Assembly (NCBI GenBank): GCA_963920575.1 | Contig: OY986969.1 | Location: forward strand, 6,941,076 to 7,005,075 | Reading direction: 5' to 3' | DNA from: Narthecium ossifragum | Lineage: Eukaryota > Streptophyta > Magnoliopsida > Dioscoreales > Nartheciaceae | Length of the DNA stretch: 64,000 nt | Shown: positions 23,591-33,863 of the stretch, piece after piece | Layout of the letters: the number at the start of each line of letters is the position of its first letter | Position numbering within the stretch: the stretch's first letter is position 1 | The notes under the pieces: generated by a model | Seen by the model: only the letters and a program-made list of their open reading frames with translations | What the model was told of the DNA's origin: nothing | The model's database searches: none | Translations under genes and position numbers: made by a program

Positions 23591-25582
23591 TTATCGTCTT
23601 CCGCTCGACGTTATGCTATAAAGATCAAAACCAAATTTGGGTGGCCGATGGTTCCAGGTGAAGAAATACATGGATTGAAGCATAGAGAAGACGTGCAAAC
23701 ATAATTCATCAAAGATGAAAGACTGGTCCCAAGTAATGAAATCATTAAAAAATTTAGTTAGTGACCAATCACGATCCTACAAACCATGTGTTTCAATAAA
23801 TCTGTCTATCATCATATAGGCTTTTGGTGGCCTATGGTTTAAAGTATAGAAATACATGCATTGAAGGATAGAGATGAGGTGCAAACATGCTTTATCAAAG
23901 AAGAAAGGAGAATTCATGGCAAATAATTCATTATAAGCTTTAGGCATTGACCAATTGTCATCCTTCGAGTCATGGACTTCAATAATTAGATCCATCATCA
24001 AGTGGGCTTTTGGTGGCCGATGGTTTAAAATATAGAAATACATGGTCCGAAGAAGAGTAAAGCCATGCAAACAATCTTCATCAAAGAAAAAGATTATGTC
24101 CTTAGGAAACAAGATGCTCGAAAGATGGGAAGTCTTGCAAGAGTTTTTGATGAAATTACAATCAAATTTGGCATGGCTTAAGAATAATGGAATAAGAAGG
24201 TCAATCCCCTCACAATCTTTGACAAGTGTGGAGGAAGTAAAGGGTAGAGGCTCAAAGTGAGGTTTCCTAAAGTAGGTCTCACAAGGATCATCTAAGTCAT
24301 TCAAATCATCAAAAATAGGCATAACATCATCCAACACATCAAGGACCGGTACGCCAGTATTGCAAGCACCATCAATCTCATAATCCTCCAAAACCAGTAA
24401 AACATACTTCTCATCCGAAGCATCAAAAATTGGCTTAATATCATCGCTAATATCAAACACATGTGGATAATCGTCACAAACATTGTCATCAATATATCTA
24501 TCGAAAACCGGTAAGTTCTCACCAATAACATCATTGACATCAAATGCCGACAATATATCCTTACAAACATCATTATCATTCTTTTCGTTGGAAGCCGGCA
24601 AGTTATCACAAACCACATCACCATCACATGCATCGTAATCATTTAAAGGATACGCATCAACAGCATGATCATCACGCATATGAAGTACCAAGTCATGCAT
24701 GCATTTATCAATACCATTATCCTCAAAAAACACCGGAGGCACCGATTCATTCACATCACAAGGCATATTATCATCTAAAGTATCACGAACCGGTAATACC
24801 TCAAAAGGAATCTCATCGTTGCATGTATCATAAACATTGGTAAGATGAGCATCACTATCATCATCATCAACATGATAAATAATCTGAGGCACTTGTCCTT
24901 TCATCCAATCAATATGTGCTGCCGACCACAGATCATTAATAATATCATCACACATTGGCGAAACATCATTCAAATCATCATGAACAAGTGAAGTCTCATT
25001 AGGAATCGCATAATTGCATGTGTCACTAACATTGGTAAATTGGGTATCACAAGTATCATCATTAGAACTAGGAAGTACCGACTCATTCCCACACTCATCA
25101 GCCTCATCATCATATGAATCCATCAAAGAAGCTAGTTGTCCAATTCGGGCTTCCATATTGGCTAATAATTGTGAATGAGAATGTAGGATTGGTGTTAGCT
25201 CCTCAAAAGTCTCTAAAGCTTTAAGAATCCTTTCCTTTACAGCTGGATCTATTTGTGGTTGTGGTGCAAGAGGAAGGGATGGCTCATACCAATGTTGGGG
25301 TGGTGAGTATTGTGTTTGAGAAAAAGAAGACGGTTCAAAACTGGGTGCAAAGTATTGGTACGGTATACTCATATCTTGTAGTTGAACATTGGGAGGATAG
25401 TAACCTTGGGATTGCCAATCATGGTATGGATGATCACTCAAATCCGGATCATAGGTGTATGAATGAGAATCAGAAGACGGGGTTGAGAAATCATATGTAT
25501 CGTTAACATAAGTGGGTGCACAACTAGATGGTAAAAAGTAATCGTTCAATGTGGCACCCGATGGCATATAATTATCGGCCAT
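23591..25582 (-). pseudogene. Acidic gag-like ORF of the non-autonomous element
   Basis: The first true ATG is at 25582 (MADNYMPSG). The frame is open for 601 residues to a TAG at 23777-23779, then continues in frame to TAA at 23591-23593, which would give 663 residues if the TAG is a late mutation. The N-terminus is rich in Pro, Ser, Tyr and Gln. A short helical stretch MEARIGQLASLMDS (about residues 155-170) resembles part of Athila gags. The middle is very acidic, with loose repeats around (T/S)NVxDTCN and Asp-Asp runs. The C-terminus has three copies of a 62-residue module containing MYFYxLNHRPPKA; the third copy follows the TAG. No enzyme motif is visible and the function is unknown. Confidence 0.75.
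23620..24190 (-). repeat. Three tandem 186-bp modules at the ORF C-terminus
   Basis: The landmark GTGGCC(G/T)ATGG occurs at 23641, 23827 and 24013, exactly 186 bp apart each time. The segments between share AGAAATACATG and TTCATCAAAGA-like blocks. The period is 62 codons, so the frame is kept; copies differ by many substitutions, so the duplication is old. Confidence 0.85.
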
Positions 25583-25876
25583 GTATAAATAATTAATTAA
25601 CCAAGGACCAAGCAAAAAGTTAGAAATACGTTACAAGGGGTTGGTCCAAGAATGAGACGTCCGTCATCGACCGTAGATCACTGGTTCTCCTTACGTCGGC
25701 GTCTCCTAGCAACAGAAAAATAGGCAATGTAAGCACAAATCGCTTTCTTGTTTTTATTTTAATTTTAATTTAAAAAAAAAAATTAAAATTTAAAATTTTT
25801 TAATATTATAAGCATAAGAAAATAACTAATTGAATTAAAACTACACTAAGCAATTAACTTAACTACTATTCTATTC

Positions 25877-25898
25877 CCTAGTAACGGCGCCAAAATTT
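25877..25898 (-). other. Primer binding site, tRNA-Asp type
   Basis: Directly next to the LTR end, the minus strand reads TTTTGGCGCCGTTACTAGGG. The GGCGCCGTT core is the hallmark of Athila/Tat/Ogre-type primer sites. This fixes the element's orientation as minus. Confidence 0.8.
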
Positions 25899-26696
25899 TG
25901 ACACGCCTTGAAAAGTGTCGTGGTCTTAACAAGTACGTCAAAATTAGAAATTTATAATTCGAATCACTAACTAACTACTTTATGGGTAGATAGCAATGAG
26001 TCCGAATCAGTCCACAGGGAAAAAAAGTGTTAAGTCTAATTACCTTGTATAGTTCTAAATCAAAAGATTGATAAGGAAAAGGATTTTTGGGTTTTAAACT
26101 ACTCTTAACTAATATTAAACTAAACTGAATAATAATAGGATAAATGGCCAAGAGATTTTTAATCCGTAAAAAAGAACTAACTAGGTCTTCCTAGGATAAA
26201 AGCAATTCAAAAAGTGTTAATGGTTTTAACTAGTCGATAGGTTAATGGCTAGAACCCCTACCGCTCAACAAAGATTCGTAAGAAGTTTTCATCGGAACGA
26301 AGATCAAATTAGCGGATAATTGGTATGAGAATAATCAAAGTGGTTCTAGCACTTTGAGATCGCCTAATCAATAAAGATAAAGAATGAATTGTAGGTTATA
26401 ATCATAGGTCTTAATGGTTCTAGCATTAAGGTAGTGGTTCTAACACTCCTACAATCATAATCTAGGGTTTAGGATCCAATCCTAAGATCTAACATGGTTC
26501 TAGCATGAAAGCATATTGGAAAAGTCCTAATCCTAACCTCTAACATGCAATACTCAAAACCAGCGATCGTAATCTCAGCGTAACTTTCACATCCGAACTC
26601 GAAACAAGATGATTCAAGATTCGGTGGAAAGCTAAGGAAGAGATCTACAACTTTTGTATTTTGAGTTTTCAAAGATTCCGACTGTACAACCACGGA
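25899..26696 (-). repeat. 5' LTR of the non-autonomous element (truncated)
   Basis: Matches 19586-20385 closely, base for base over most of its length, then stops at CCACGGA and joins the Tekay LTR. About 750 bp including the LTR promoter end (in element sense) is missing, so the element has lost its own promoter. Confidence 0.9.
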
Positions 26697-27892
26697 GAAC
26701 CGGGGGAGTGATGACTCCCGGGTTGTTTAGAATAAACGGCCGGGTAGCCCTACAGCTTTCCTTAGCCTCGCATGCCGGCGTGCGCCGAGGGCTTTATCTG
26801 TGATATCTATGAGCTGTTGTTTGCAGGACTGCTTCCCGGTGCAGGTGTTGTGGTGGACTGCTGACAGTTGGTGGGGGTACCACTGTAGCAGTCCTTAGAC
26901 CTTATTTACCTGTTCACCATCCCCGGGCTGGCAGGGTGCCGTGCCCAGACCTTGTTATTTATATCATCACATACTGTTGCATGTTTAACTGTATTACCCT
27001 GCGTATGCGCATATCATGCATTGTGTTGTGCATTAGTTGCATCTGTGTAGGGCGTTGATGATCCGGGGTTTTCAGGTAGTCTGGATCTAGCTCTAGGACC
27101 GTTGCAGGTAGCTTGGTCTAGGACTCGATTTGTAGTATTCAGTCGATTTCAATGATAGGGTTAGATGACCTGAATACATGTTGTTTGATGTTTAGAGGTC
27201 GTGTCGGCCTCGAGCCGAGTGTTGAGATGTAGCCGGTGTCCGGTTCACTGTCTCTTTGGTAGGGGGTGCCTACTCAGCGGTGTTGGTTGCCCGCCTAGCA
27301 GTGTTGGTTTCTTGCTAGTGAGATGGCAGTGTCGGTTTTCTGCCTCGCTGAGGGCGACCCAGTATGGGACCAGTTCGGCTGGGGACCATGATTGAGGCCT
27401 CCTTTCAGGGACACGCGGTGGGGTTATGGGACACCTGTGTACACCCAGCCTTTGCTTGAGGGCGATATTGTTTTGTTCCCTCCCTTGTGAGTGTCGTAGT
27501 GTAGTGTCCCTGCTGAGCTTAGTGCTCATTCCTACCCGGACTGCGTTTTGCAGGTGCTGGCACTAGCTCTTCTTCGGTCGCCCCTACCGGGCCGGTGTTT
27601 GGTGACGTGGCGGCGTCTGGCGGTGCTTGAGGAGCGGTGATCACAGTTTTACCTTTTGTTATAGATAATCTCCTACGGGAGTGATAAATGTATAATTTCC
27701 CTGTTTGAGGTTTTTGTTTTAAATATCAGCTTCAGTCTTTGAGTTGTGAATGATTGTATAATACAGGATGATTAAGAATTGCTAGGGTAACCACTATGAT
27801 TAGAGGGAAACCTCGCCAAAATTTCCGCAGTAGGTTAGGTTTCGCTTCGCATCGCCCGGCCCGGTTGGACCTACGCGGGTCGGGGCGCGACA
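26697..27892 (+). repeat. 3' LTR of the Tekay element, second part
   Basis: Resumes at GAACCGGGGGAGTG, the sequence that follows GTGGTGA in the 5' LTR at 10601. It runs to the terminal GGGTCGGGGCGCGACA at 27892, followed by the TSD CTAAC. The region 27380-27395 is the uninterrupted equivalent of the solo-LTR insertion point in the 5' LTR. Confidence 0.92.
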
Positions 27893-27897
27893 CTAAC

Positions 27898-28697
27898 AAC
27901 ACCAGAAACCCATGGAAAAGCCCACATGATTGCAACTTTTCACCGCTGCTCTATTCTAGACGGCAAATAAGAGAGACCCAGATCCAAAATTCGTCTAAAA
28001 GCTACAAATTTTGGTCAAAACCAATCCAAATAAGGGTTTTAAAGAGTCGGAAAATCCTAAACCAATGTCTCTGTGTTTGGGGAGGAGCAGAAACCACCAA
28101 ATTCGATCAAAGGTAGCAAGAGAAATGCTAGAGAGGCGAGGATATTACCTCCGAGAGGATTGAAGATGGATTGGGCTCCAATTCTCCTGTGTGTGAGAGA
28201 GAGATTTATGGATTTTGGGTATATTTTTATTTAAATGAAGTGAAAAATTTTCTGGTAGCGCAGGAGGTGTACTAACAGAGGCATATGTGGCTTCTTCTCC
28301 ACTTGGAAATTTGTATGTGATAAGGTTTTTGATAGGAGAAGCATTCATATTTATTGAAAGGTACCTCTTCCGCTCGTTGCCATGTTCGGATCTCGACAAA
28401 GAGGCACGTGGGTGAGGTAGCGTCGGAGGAGGACACAAGCCGGCGAGGTAGTGCCGGAGGAGGTGGCACGCCGGTGAGGTAGAGCCGGAGGAGGCACGCC
28501 AGTGAGGTAGTGCCGAAGGAGCCGGAGGAGAGGGTTTAGTGAGATGTTTCTTAATTAAAGCACAATAATGGGATACATCCAAAATCGTACATGCTGCACT
28601 CAACATTCGATGGTGCTTTAAAAGTTGTGTCATGTGCGCTTAGTAAAATGGGTGCACATGACAAAACCAATGGTGCATATATAATGACCCTTTGTTG
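27898..28697. other. Short single-copy-looking flank with minisatellite
   Basis: The first 300 bp after the Tekay TSD look unlike the transposons. On the minus strand there is a donor-like site (CGGAG|GTAATA near 28148) with a GA/CT-rich stretch upstream, as in a 5' UTR. The rest holds the minisatellite at 28395-28530. No clear protein-coding frame was found. Confidence 0.35.
28395..28530 (+). repeat. GC-rich minisatellite
   Basis: Four to five imperfect copies of a unit of about 24-30 bp, with GTGAGGTAG and GCCGGAGGAGG in each copy. The last copies differ by one or two bases. The long open frames across it are an effect of the repeat. Confidence 0.75.
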
Positions 28698-31193
28698 GTG
28701 TTCTTTCGTGGGACTTTGTTTTCGTGAGAATAAAGCAGTAACTTTTATCGGCTGCTTTACTTCATGATGTAGCATTGGTTTTTCATATATAACTTTGTCA
28801 TTTGGTGTCCGAATGAGACGATTCTCAGACCGTTGGAAAGAGAACTCAAAAAGCTAAGATCTAATATCATGAGATAACACCAAGGAAAATTGGAAGAAAT
28901 CGTCCATGGATAAATTAGTCAATTACGCGATACTGTCATGCTGCAAGAGTATTTTGCTCATAATTTTGTCGTCTGATGTCCAAATGATGTGATTTAGGTA
29001 TCGTTAGAAAGATAGTTCAAAGATCTATCATAGGGAGAAATTGACAGAAAGGAAGACATAATGGAATGAAAGAAGATGGTGTAGTTGCTGTGATAAACAA
29101 TGATCATGGATGCAGTTGAATCAACAGTTTGCATGGGATACGTGACAATCGAAGGAACGTAACTACCCCAACTGCAATTAAAAGCATAGAAATATGTGGA
29201 AGATCACCGCGCGCAGGAAGAGATCTCTCGACAACAACCATAAACCAGAGCATAGACTTTTTTATCAGCAGGCTTTGTCGTTGTTTATATCTTAGATTTA
29301 GATTTTTCACAGGTCCGTCATGCACTCTTTTTTTTGCAGGTTCGCCCTGCATCTTGTAACGAGCTTACTTGCGCTAGTTTGCTGCCCCAAGCAATTAATA
29401 AATTATATTATATTTTTCACAGATCCGATTTCGGTGCCGTCAGAGCAAAAATTCTTGTGTTCTTGTTATTAACTCATTTTTCATTGTAGAACGTACGTCC
29501 CTTATCCATCTCTATCGTTTTGTTCGCCGAAAGCCAGTCAATTTCATGCGCGGACATTTTTTGTGCACCGAGTGGGACCCATTGTGTTAAGGAGAGAATC
29601 TAATACGATTACGATTATTATATGAAAAAAAATTATTATTAATGTTTTGGCTAGAAATGGATTGGAGGCATCTTGAGAATAATTGTAGGCACCCAAATAC
29701 ATGGAGAACTGAGTTTAGGAATATTAGTGGCCAAGGGCCTTTCTTTCATTCATCATCAAGGCCAAATGTGTAGGATAGTAGTTGGACGAATGGCCACTTT
29801 GATGGTCTTGAAGAAAAAGATCAAGGAGCTATCTATTACACTTCATCATGGCCAACAGATGGCCACTTTGATGAATGGCCAACATATGGCCACTTTGATA
29901 ATGATATGAAAGAGTGTGATGATAGTGGCCCACAAACTATGTTATATAAACCACCATGGCCAATTAAAAAATATCTTAATGGTGGGATGATTAAATGGCC
30001 AAATGAATATTCTATGCCAATCCAAAAAGTATCCTACGAATGGGTTAAACTATCGCAAGAAGGTGACATCAAATTACTATTATGCAACTCATGTTTTGGC
30101 TCTACAAACAGAAATTAAGCCAATTTTTGATGATCTCTTGTGTGAAATTAGGAAAGAGATTCGTTCATCAATCGATCCTATGGCAATGAATGGCGAGCAT
30201 GTAATGTGTTACTATAGCGAAATCAGTTTTATTTCATTGCCAAAGGTATCGTCATTAACGAAAGAAAAATGTCCAGAAAAGAAATCGAAGATAAATATGG
30301 CCATCAATGGACCAAAAATCTCCAACAGTCAAGTTAAAGAAGGACAAAAAAATTCAGAGTAATGAGGAAGTGGACTATTGCATGGACGGAAAATTTCGAA
30401 GATATGAGTTAGAGATGGTTAGTGCTATGAATGAAAAAAGTCTGAGTAGTGGATGGTGCCTTGAACGAGAAGAGGCCAAATGAAGAGTTAGAGAAGAATG
30501 GTTCCATGAATGAAAAAATTTCGAGTGATGAGTTAGAGGTGGATGGCTCAAGTGGACAAAAATGTGTAGGTGATAGTTTAGCAGCAGATGAATACTTAAA
30601 ATACAAGCATCCCGACAATGATGTGAATATGGCCATGATTAAGTTGATAGTGGACAATCTCATTGTCCAAAAGTGTCTAAGTAATGATACGGTCATGACC
30701 GATTCAACACCACAATCACGTCCAAGTATTTTACAAGATTGCAATTTGATAGAGGAAAAAAACTAATGATACAAGGATGGGCGCAACCCACCAAGATGAA
30801 GAAAAATGTGAAATCTAGACCCGAGAAGCAATTATACACGGTCTTTCCAAAATTTGACTGAACTAAAAATTTTCAAAAAGACCCCGAGGGGGGGGGGGGG
30901 GGGGATGTTAGCCATAAAACATGCTACTTGATGACAATTTCAAAGTATTCTCATATAGTTATAGTATTTTGACCATAACTTTCACATACGACCTCAAAAT
31001 TAGTCAATTTGTGTATCGTTGGAAAGCTCTTTCGGAGAACTACAAGTTTACTGCTGATGAATTTTCTAATTTGAACGTTTGGTGTATCAAAATTTCTTTC
31101 GAGGGACTTCGTTTTTGTGAGAATAGAACAGTAACTTTTACCGGCTGCTTTACTTGATGACGTAGCATTGGTTTTTCAAACATAACTTTGTAA
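28698..31193 (+). mobile_element. Small non-autonomous LTR element, both LTRs truncated
   Basis: An LTR beginning TGTTAGCC at about 30905 follows a long G-run (about 30885-30903), which acts as polypurine tract. Its second half matches 28698-28830 (shared blocks GAATAAAGCAGTAAC, GGCTGCTTTACTT, GTAGCATTGGTTTTTC). So 28698 to about 29440 is the 5' LTR lacking its start, and 30905-31193 is a 3' LTR lacking its end. The interior (29440-30904) is only 1.5 kb, with a repetitive, broken gag-like frame and no pol. No TSD remains. Confidence 0.65.
29650..30770 (+). pseudogene. Repetitive gag-like frames of the small LTR element
   Basis: Open pieces in changing frames (29673-29909, 29906-30118, 30003-30362, 30449-30766). 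The first contains recurring TGGCCACTTTGAT-type nucleotide repeats, which read as WP...GHFD in one frame. No zinc knuckle or enzyme motif was seen. The position between LTRs suggests a decayed gag-like ORF; homology is not established. Confidence 0.35.
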
Positions 31194-32884
31194 TCACGTA
31201 ATGAAAGAATATTTCGTGGATGATTTCTTCCAATTTTCGGTTCTTCTTCTACCAACGGTTCATATAATACTCGGTTAAGGAATTCACATCCCGATCACCT
31301 TAACTGGAAGATATAGAATTATGAATATGATAAAATACAAAAGTCTCTTTCTATGTTTGGTTCTTCTCGTTGTAACGCTAACTCCGTCCTACCAGATCCT
31401 AAGAATACACGATACCGGCTGTCACTACATGCAACACATAGCAAAGATTCTTCGAGATAGAGCCCCAACCTTGTCTTACCAGATCCCTAAAAATACACAA
31501 TATCAGCTGTCACTACGGGCAATGCATAGCAAAGGTTTCGCGAGACTCGGTAGGAGAATCAAAAGAGATAACTATGGGATCACAATATCATAAAAGAAGC
31601 ATGACTGGATTTATAATAATGTTTAACCACAAAGCAATCTGTAAAGATCCAATACATAAATAGAGTTTAAGCAATAAAGATGAAAATCTATGAACTATGA
31701 TGAAGAAGAAATTCTAATCCTCGCTAGATCATCCGTTCGCCATACTCGCGGCTTAGTCGGTCATGGATGGAGATGTCTCCATCTTATTCCTTTAGAAAAC
31801 GTCCAGCCAAGAGCCTCCAAAAACAGTCAAGAACTCCCATTATATAAGGATATGAAATCATAGTTTTTATTTCAGCTTTTGGATTAAATCTGATGGCTCG
31901 TATTCAGATCCGCCCGAGTAAGATCGATCCTTCCTTAAATGTAGGATCGATCCTTTGAAATCAACATCTTCAATTTCTGACTGTGCCCGAGGAAGATCGA
32001 TCCTTCCTTAGGTGTAGGATCGATCCTTCTCAGAAGGATGGATAGTAGGATGGATCCGAGAAGTAGGATGGATGGTAGGATCGATAGTAGGATTGATCCG
32101 AGAAGTAGGATGGATGGTAGGATCGATCCTTCTCAGTAGGATGGATAGTAGGATGGATCCGAGAAGTAGGATGGATGGTAGGATGGATCCATCTATAGTA
32201 GGATAGATCCTTCTATAGGAGGGGGATCGATCCTTCTCCTCAAAATTCTCGAGTGAAAGGAGGATCGATCCTTCTGTGATCATCCAAAAAGTGTGTGTTC
32301 TGTCAGGTCTGTCTGCATAAAAGGATCGATCCTTCTAGGGAACAGGATCGATCCGTCTTTCCTGAGTATTTACTGTTTGCCATCCAGACTGCGCCATCGG
32401 TACTAATATTGTCATAACTTCTTTTAGAAAACTCGAAATCACAAACTGTAAAATTCTCCAGAAACTAGACTTCAAGAGCTTTCCAACCATATATGACACT
32501 TCATCTGGTTCGTTCCGAGAAGGTATAGTTTTTGCGTTAAAGATCCATCTTTGCTTCAATTTCCTGCATAATACAAATAACTTTGTGAAGCAATATATAC
32601 GGACGAAATCATCTATATTAATCATGAAAACTAAGCAAATAAGCTGCTCTTAGTCATGTTCAAAGTTCACTTTCATGCACTCATTAGAGGAGTTTGATAA
32701 GAATTTGTATCGGATGTTTAAATAGTACAACATGATGTTTCTTTTAATTGAATTACAGCTTTACCCTCGAAAGTTAAACTATTCAAAATATCTCTGTTTT
32801 TCGCTTTGTATCGCGCCAGATTGGATGTGAATAGTGATAGGAAACCTCATGCCTCGGCCCGGATGGGTTTTCTGGGTCGGGGTG
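31194..32884. mobile_element. Fragments of Athila/Tat-like and Tekay-type LTRs
   Basis: About 31320-32640 resembles minus-strand LTRs of the 19586 type. Shared blocks include ACTTCAAGAGCTTTCCAACC and ATCTGGTTC, followed by AAAGATCCATCTTTGC. It carries a palindrome-rich array (31917-32352). About 32660-32889 is the plus-strand end of a Tekay-type LTR, finishing GGGTCGGGGTGTGACA. Boundaries are not precise and no TSD was found. Confidence 0.55.
31917..32352. repeat. Expanded GGATCGATCC palindrome array
   Basis: GATCGATC sites occur near 31921, 31947, 31995, 32027, 32123, 32225, 32263, 32323 and 32346. Between 32030 and 32225 the same unit has degenerated into a tandem run of AGGATGGATAGTAGGATGG and TCCGAGAAGTAGGATGGATG variants. 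It looks like a palindrome array that has expanded as a minisatellite. Confidence 0.8.
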
Positions 32885-32909
32885 TGACACATCCCGACCC
32901 AGAAAACCC
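32865..32909. repeat. Palindrome made by two LTR ends meeting tail to tail
   Basis: GGGTTTTCTGGGTCGGG at 32865-32881 is the exact inverse of CCCGACCCAGAAAACCC at 32893-32909, with GTGTGACACAT between. The left arm is the 3' end of a plus-strand Tekay-type LTR and the right arm the 3' end of a minus-strand one. Confidence 0.9.
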
Positions 32910-33863
32910 ATGCGGATTGGGGCATGAGCGGCTAACATTACAATCCAACATGTGATGCACAATTACATATCCAAAATCCAAGACAAATTTGAAGAAACTG
33001 AAGATAAGGAATGAAAGTTATCATCTAACTATTACAACCCTTAAATACAAAATTTAGAGAAAACATCGTTTCTCATTAATCACAAAATAAATGTCCTCAA
33101 ATACATCAATAAGTTCTCAAGTATCAACATGGTAAATGAGGTAAAACAAGATAATATTTGATGATGACTTCTCGAAGTCACACACCACCAGAAGAAGCAC
33201 CTCCAAAGTCCTGGCCACCTAAAAAAAGGGGAGTTGCGCCTACAAACGCATCCCGGGTAGGGTGAGCAACAAAGATCAGTAAGGATCTACGTCACACATA
33301 AAGGAAGGTATAACGAGCTAGGCGTAGGACTTCTTCACGGCCCTAGGTCGGAATACTCGTGCTCTCACATCACACCGCCCATCATCCTCAGCTGCGACAT
33401 GAAGAATGGCACACGTGGGAGGGAAACACCAAACACCAATAGGCTCCCGGCCACTTCCTAACCACCACACCCGAGAGGGAATTTATAAACGGGATCGGCA
33501 ACCAGGATGGAGCTCCTGCAAAGGTCACCGGGATTGGTAGTCCCAACACACTAACTAAACCTCAAACATAATGAACTCAAGGTCGACTATATAGTAATCC
33601 CAAAAGATAGCATCATCAATCAACAATCGAATCCTAGACCGTATTCTACCCAAGCTCGGCCCTTGGGCTAGATCCGACATACCCGAGTCCCATAGATCGA
33701 TGAATCATCCATTCACCCACGATCTATTCCTAATACTTCTATTGTAACCAAATGCCTGAATGATTAAGCGCATAAATAGAGTTATAAGCATGCAATAAAT
33801 GCCACATCAACGTACAAGACTAAGCATAGCTTAAGGCTAGCTAAAGGGGAACATAGCATAAAC

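Larger units (their letters stand above)
19586..26696 (-). mobile_element. Non-autonomous Athila/Tat-like LTR element, minus orientation
   Basis: Two copies of an LTR, 19586-21132 and 25899-26696, bracket a 4.8-kb interior. On the minus strand the LTR begins TGATAACGCATG and ends AAGGCGTGTCA. Next to it lies a primer site containing TTTGGCGCCGTTACTAGGG, similar to the tRNA-Asp-type sites of Athila and Tat elements. A short polypurine tract (AAGTTGGGGGGTG) precedes the other LTR. The upstream LTR (in element sense) has lost about half its length at 26696. Bases GAA on both flanks are what remains of the TSD. No protease, reverse transcriptase or integrase is detectable; the only long ORF is 23591-25582. 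Confidence 0.88.
9513..27892 (+). mobile_element. Tekay/Del-type Ty3 chromovirus, complete outline, doubly invaded
   Basis: The element runs from TGTGAGGAC at 9513 to GCGCGACA at 27892, with the perfect 5-bp TSD CTAAC at 9508-9512 and 27893-27897. Order: 5' LTR, primer binding site, gag, protease, reverse transcriptase/RNase H, integrase, chromodomain, 3' LTR. A solo LTR sits in the 5' LTR (11299-13611) and a 7.1-kb non-autonomous element sits in the 3' LTR (19586-26696). Without these guests it would be about 9 kb. The coding region has many nonsense changes and an internal gag deletion. The start of the 3' LTR and the polypurine tract are deleted, so it cannot move on its own. Confidence 0.95.

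Noticed and set aside
24042..24843. Plus-strand ORFs rich in histidine and lysine
   Set aside because: Shadows of the acidic minus-strand ORF at 23591-25582; the minus frame is far longer and continuous.
19586..26696. Integrated plant virus (pararetrovirus) as source of the tRNA-primed element
   Set aside because: Paired LTRs, an Athila/Tat-type primer site and the LTR-polypurine layout indicate an LTR retrotransposon; no movement or coat protein motif was seen.
28145..28633. 162-codon minus-strand ORF
   Set aside because: It crosses a minisatellite (28395-28530) and an LTR edge; composition follows the repeat.
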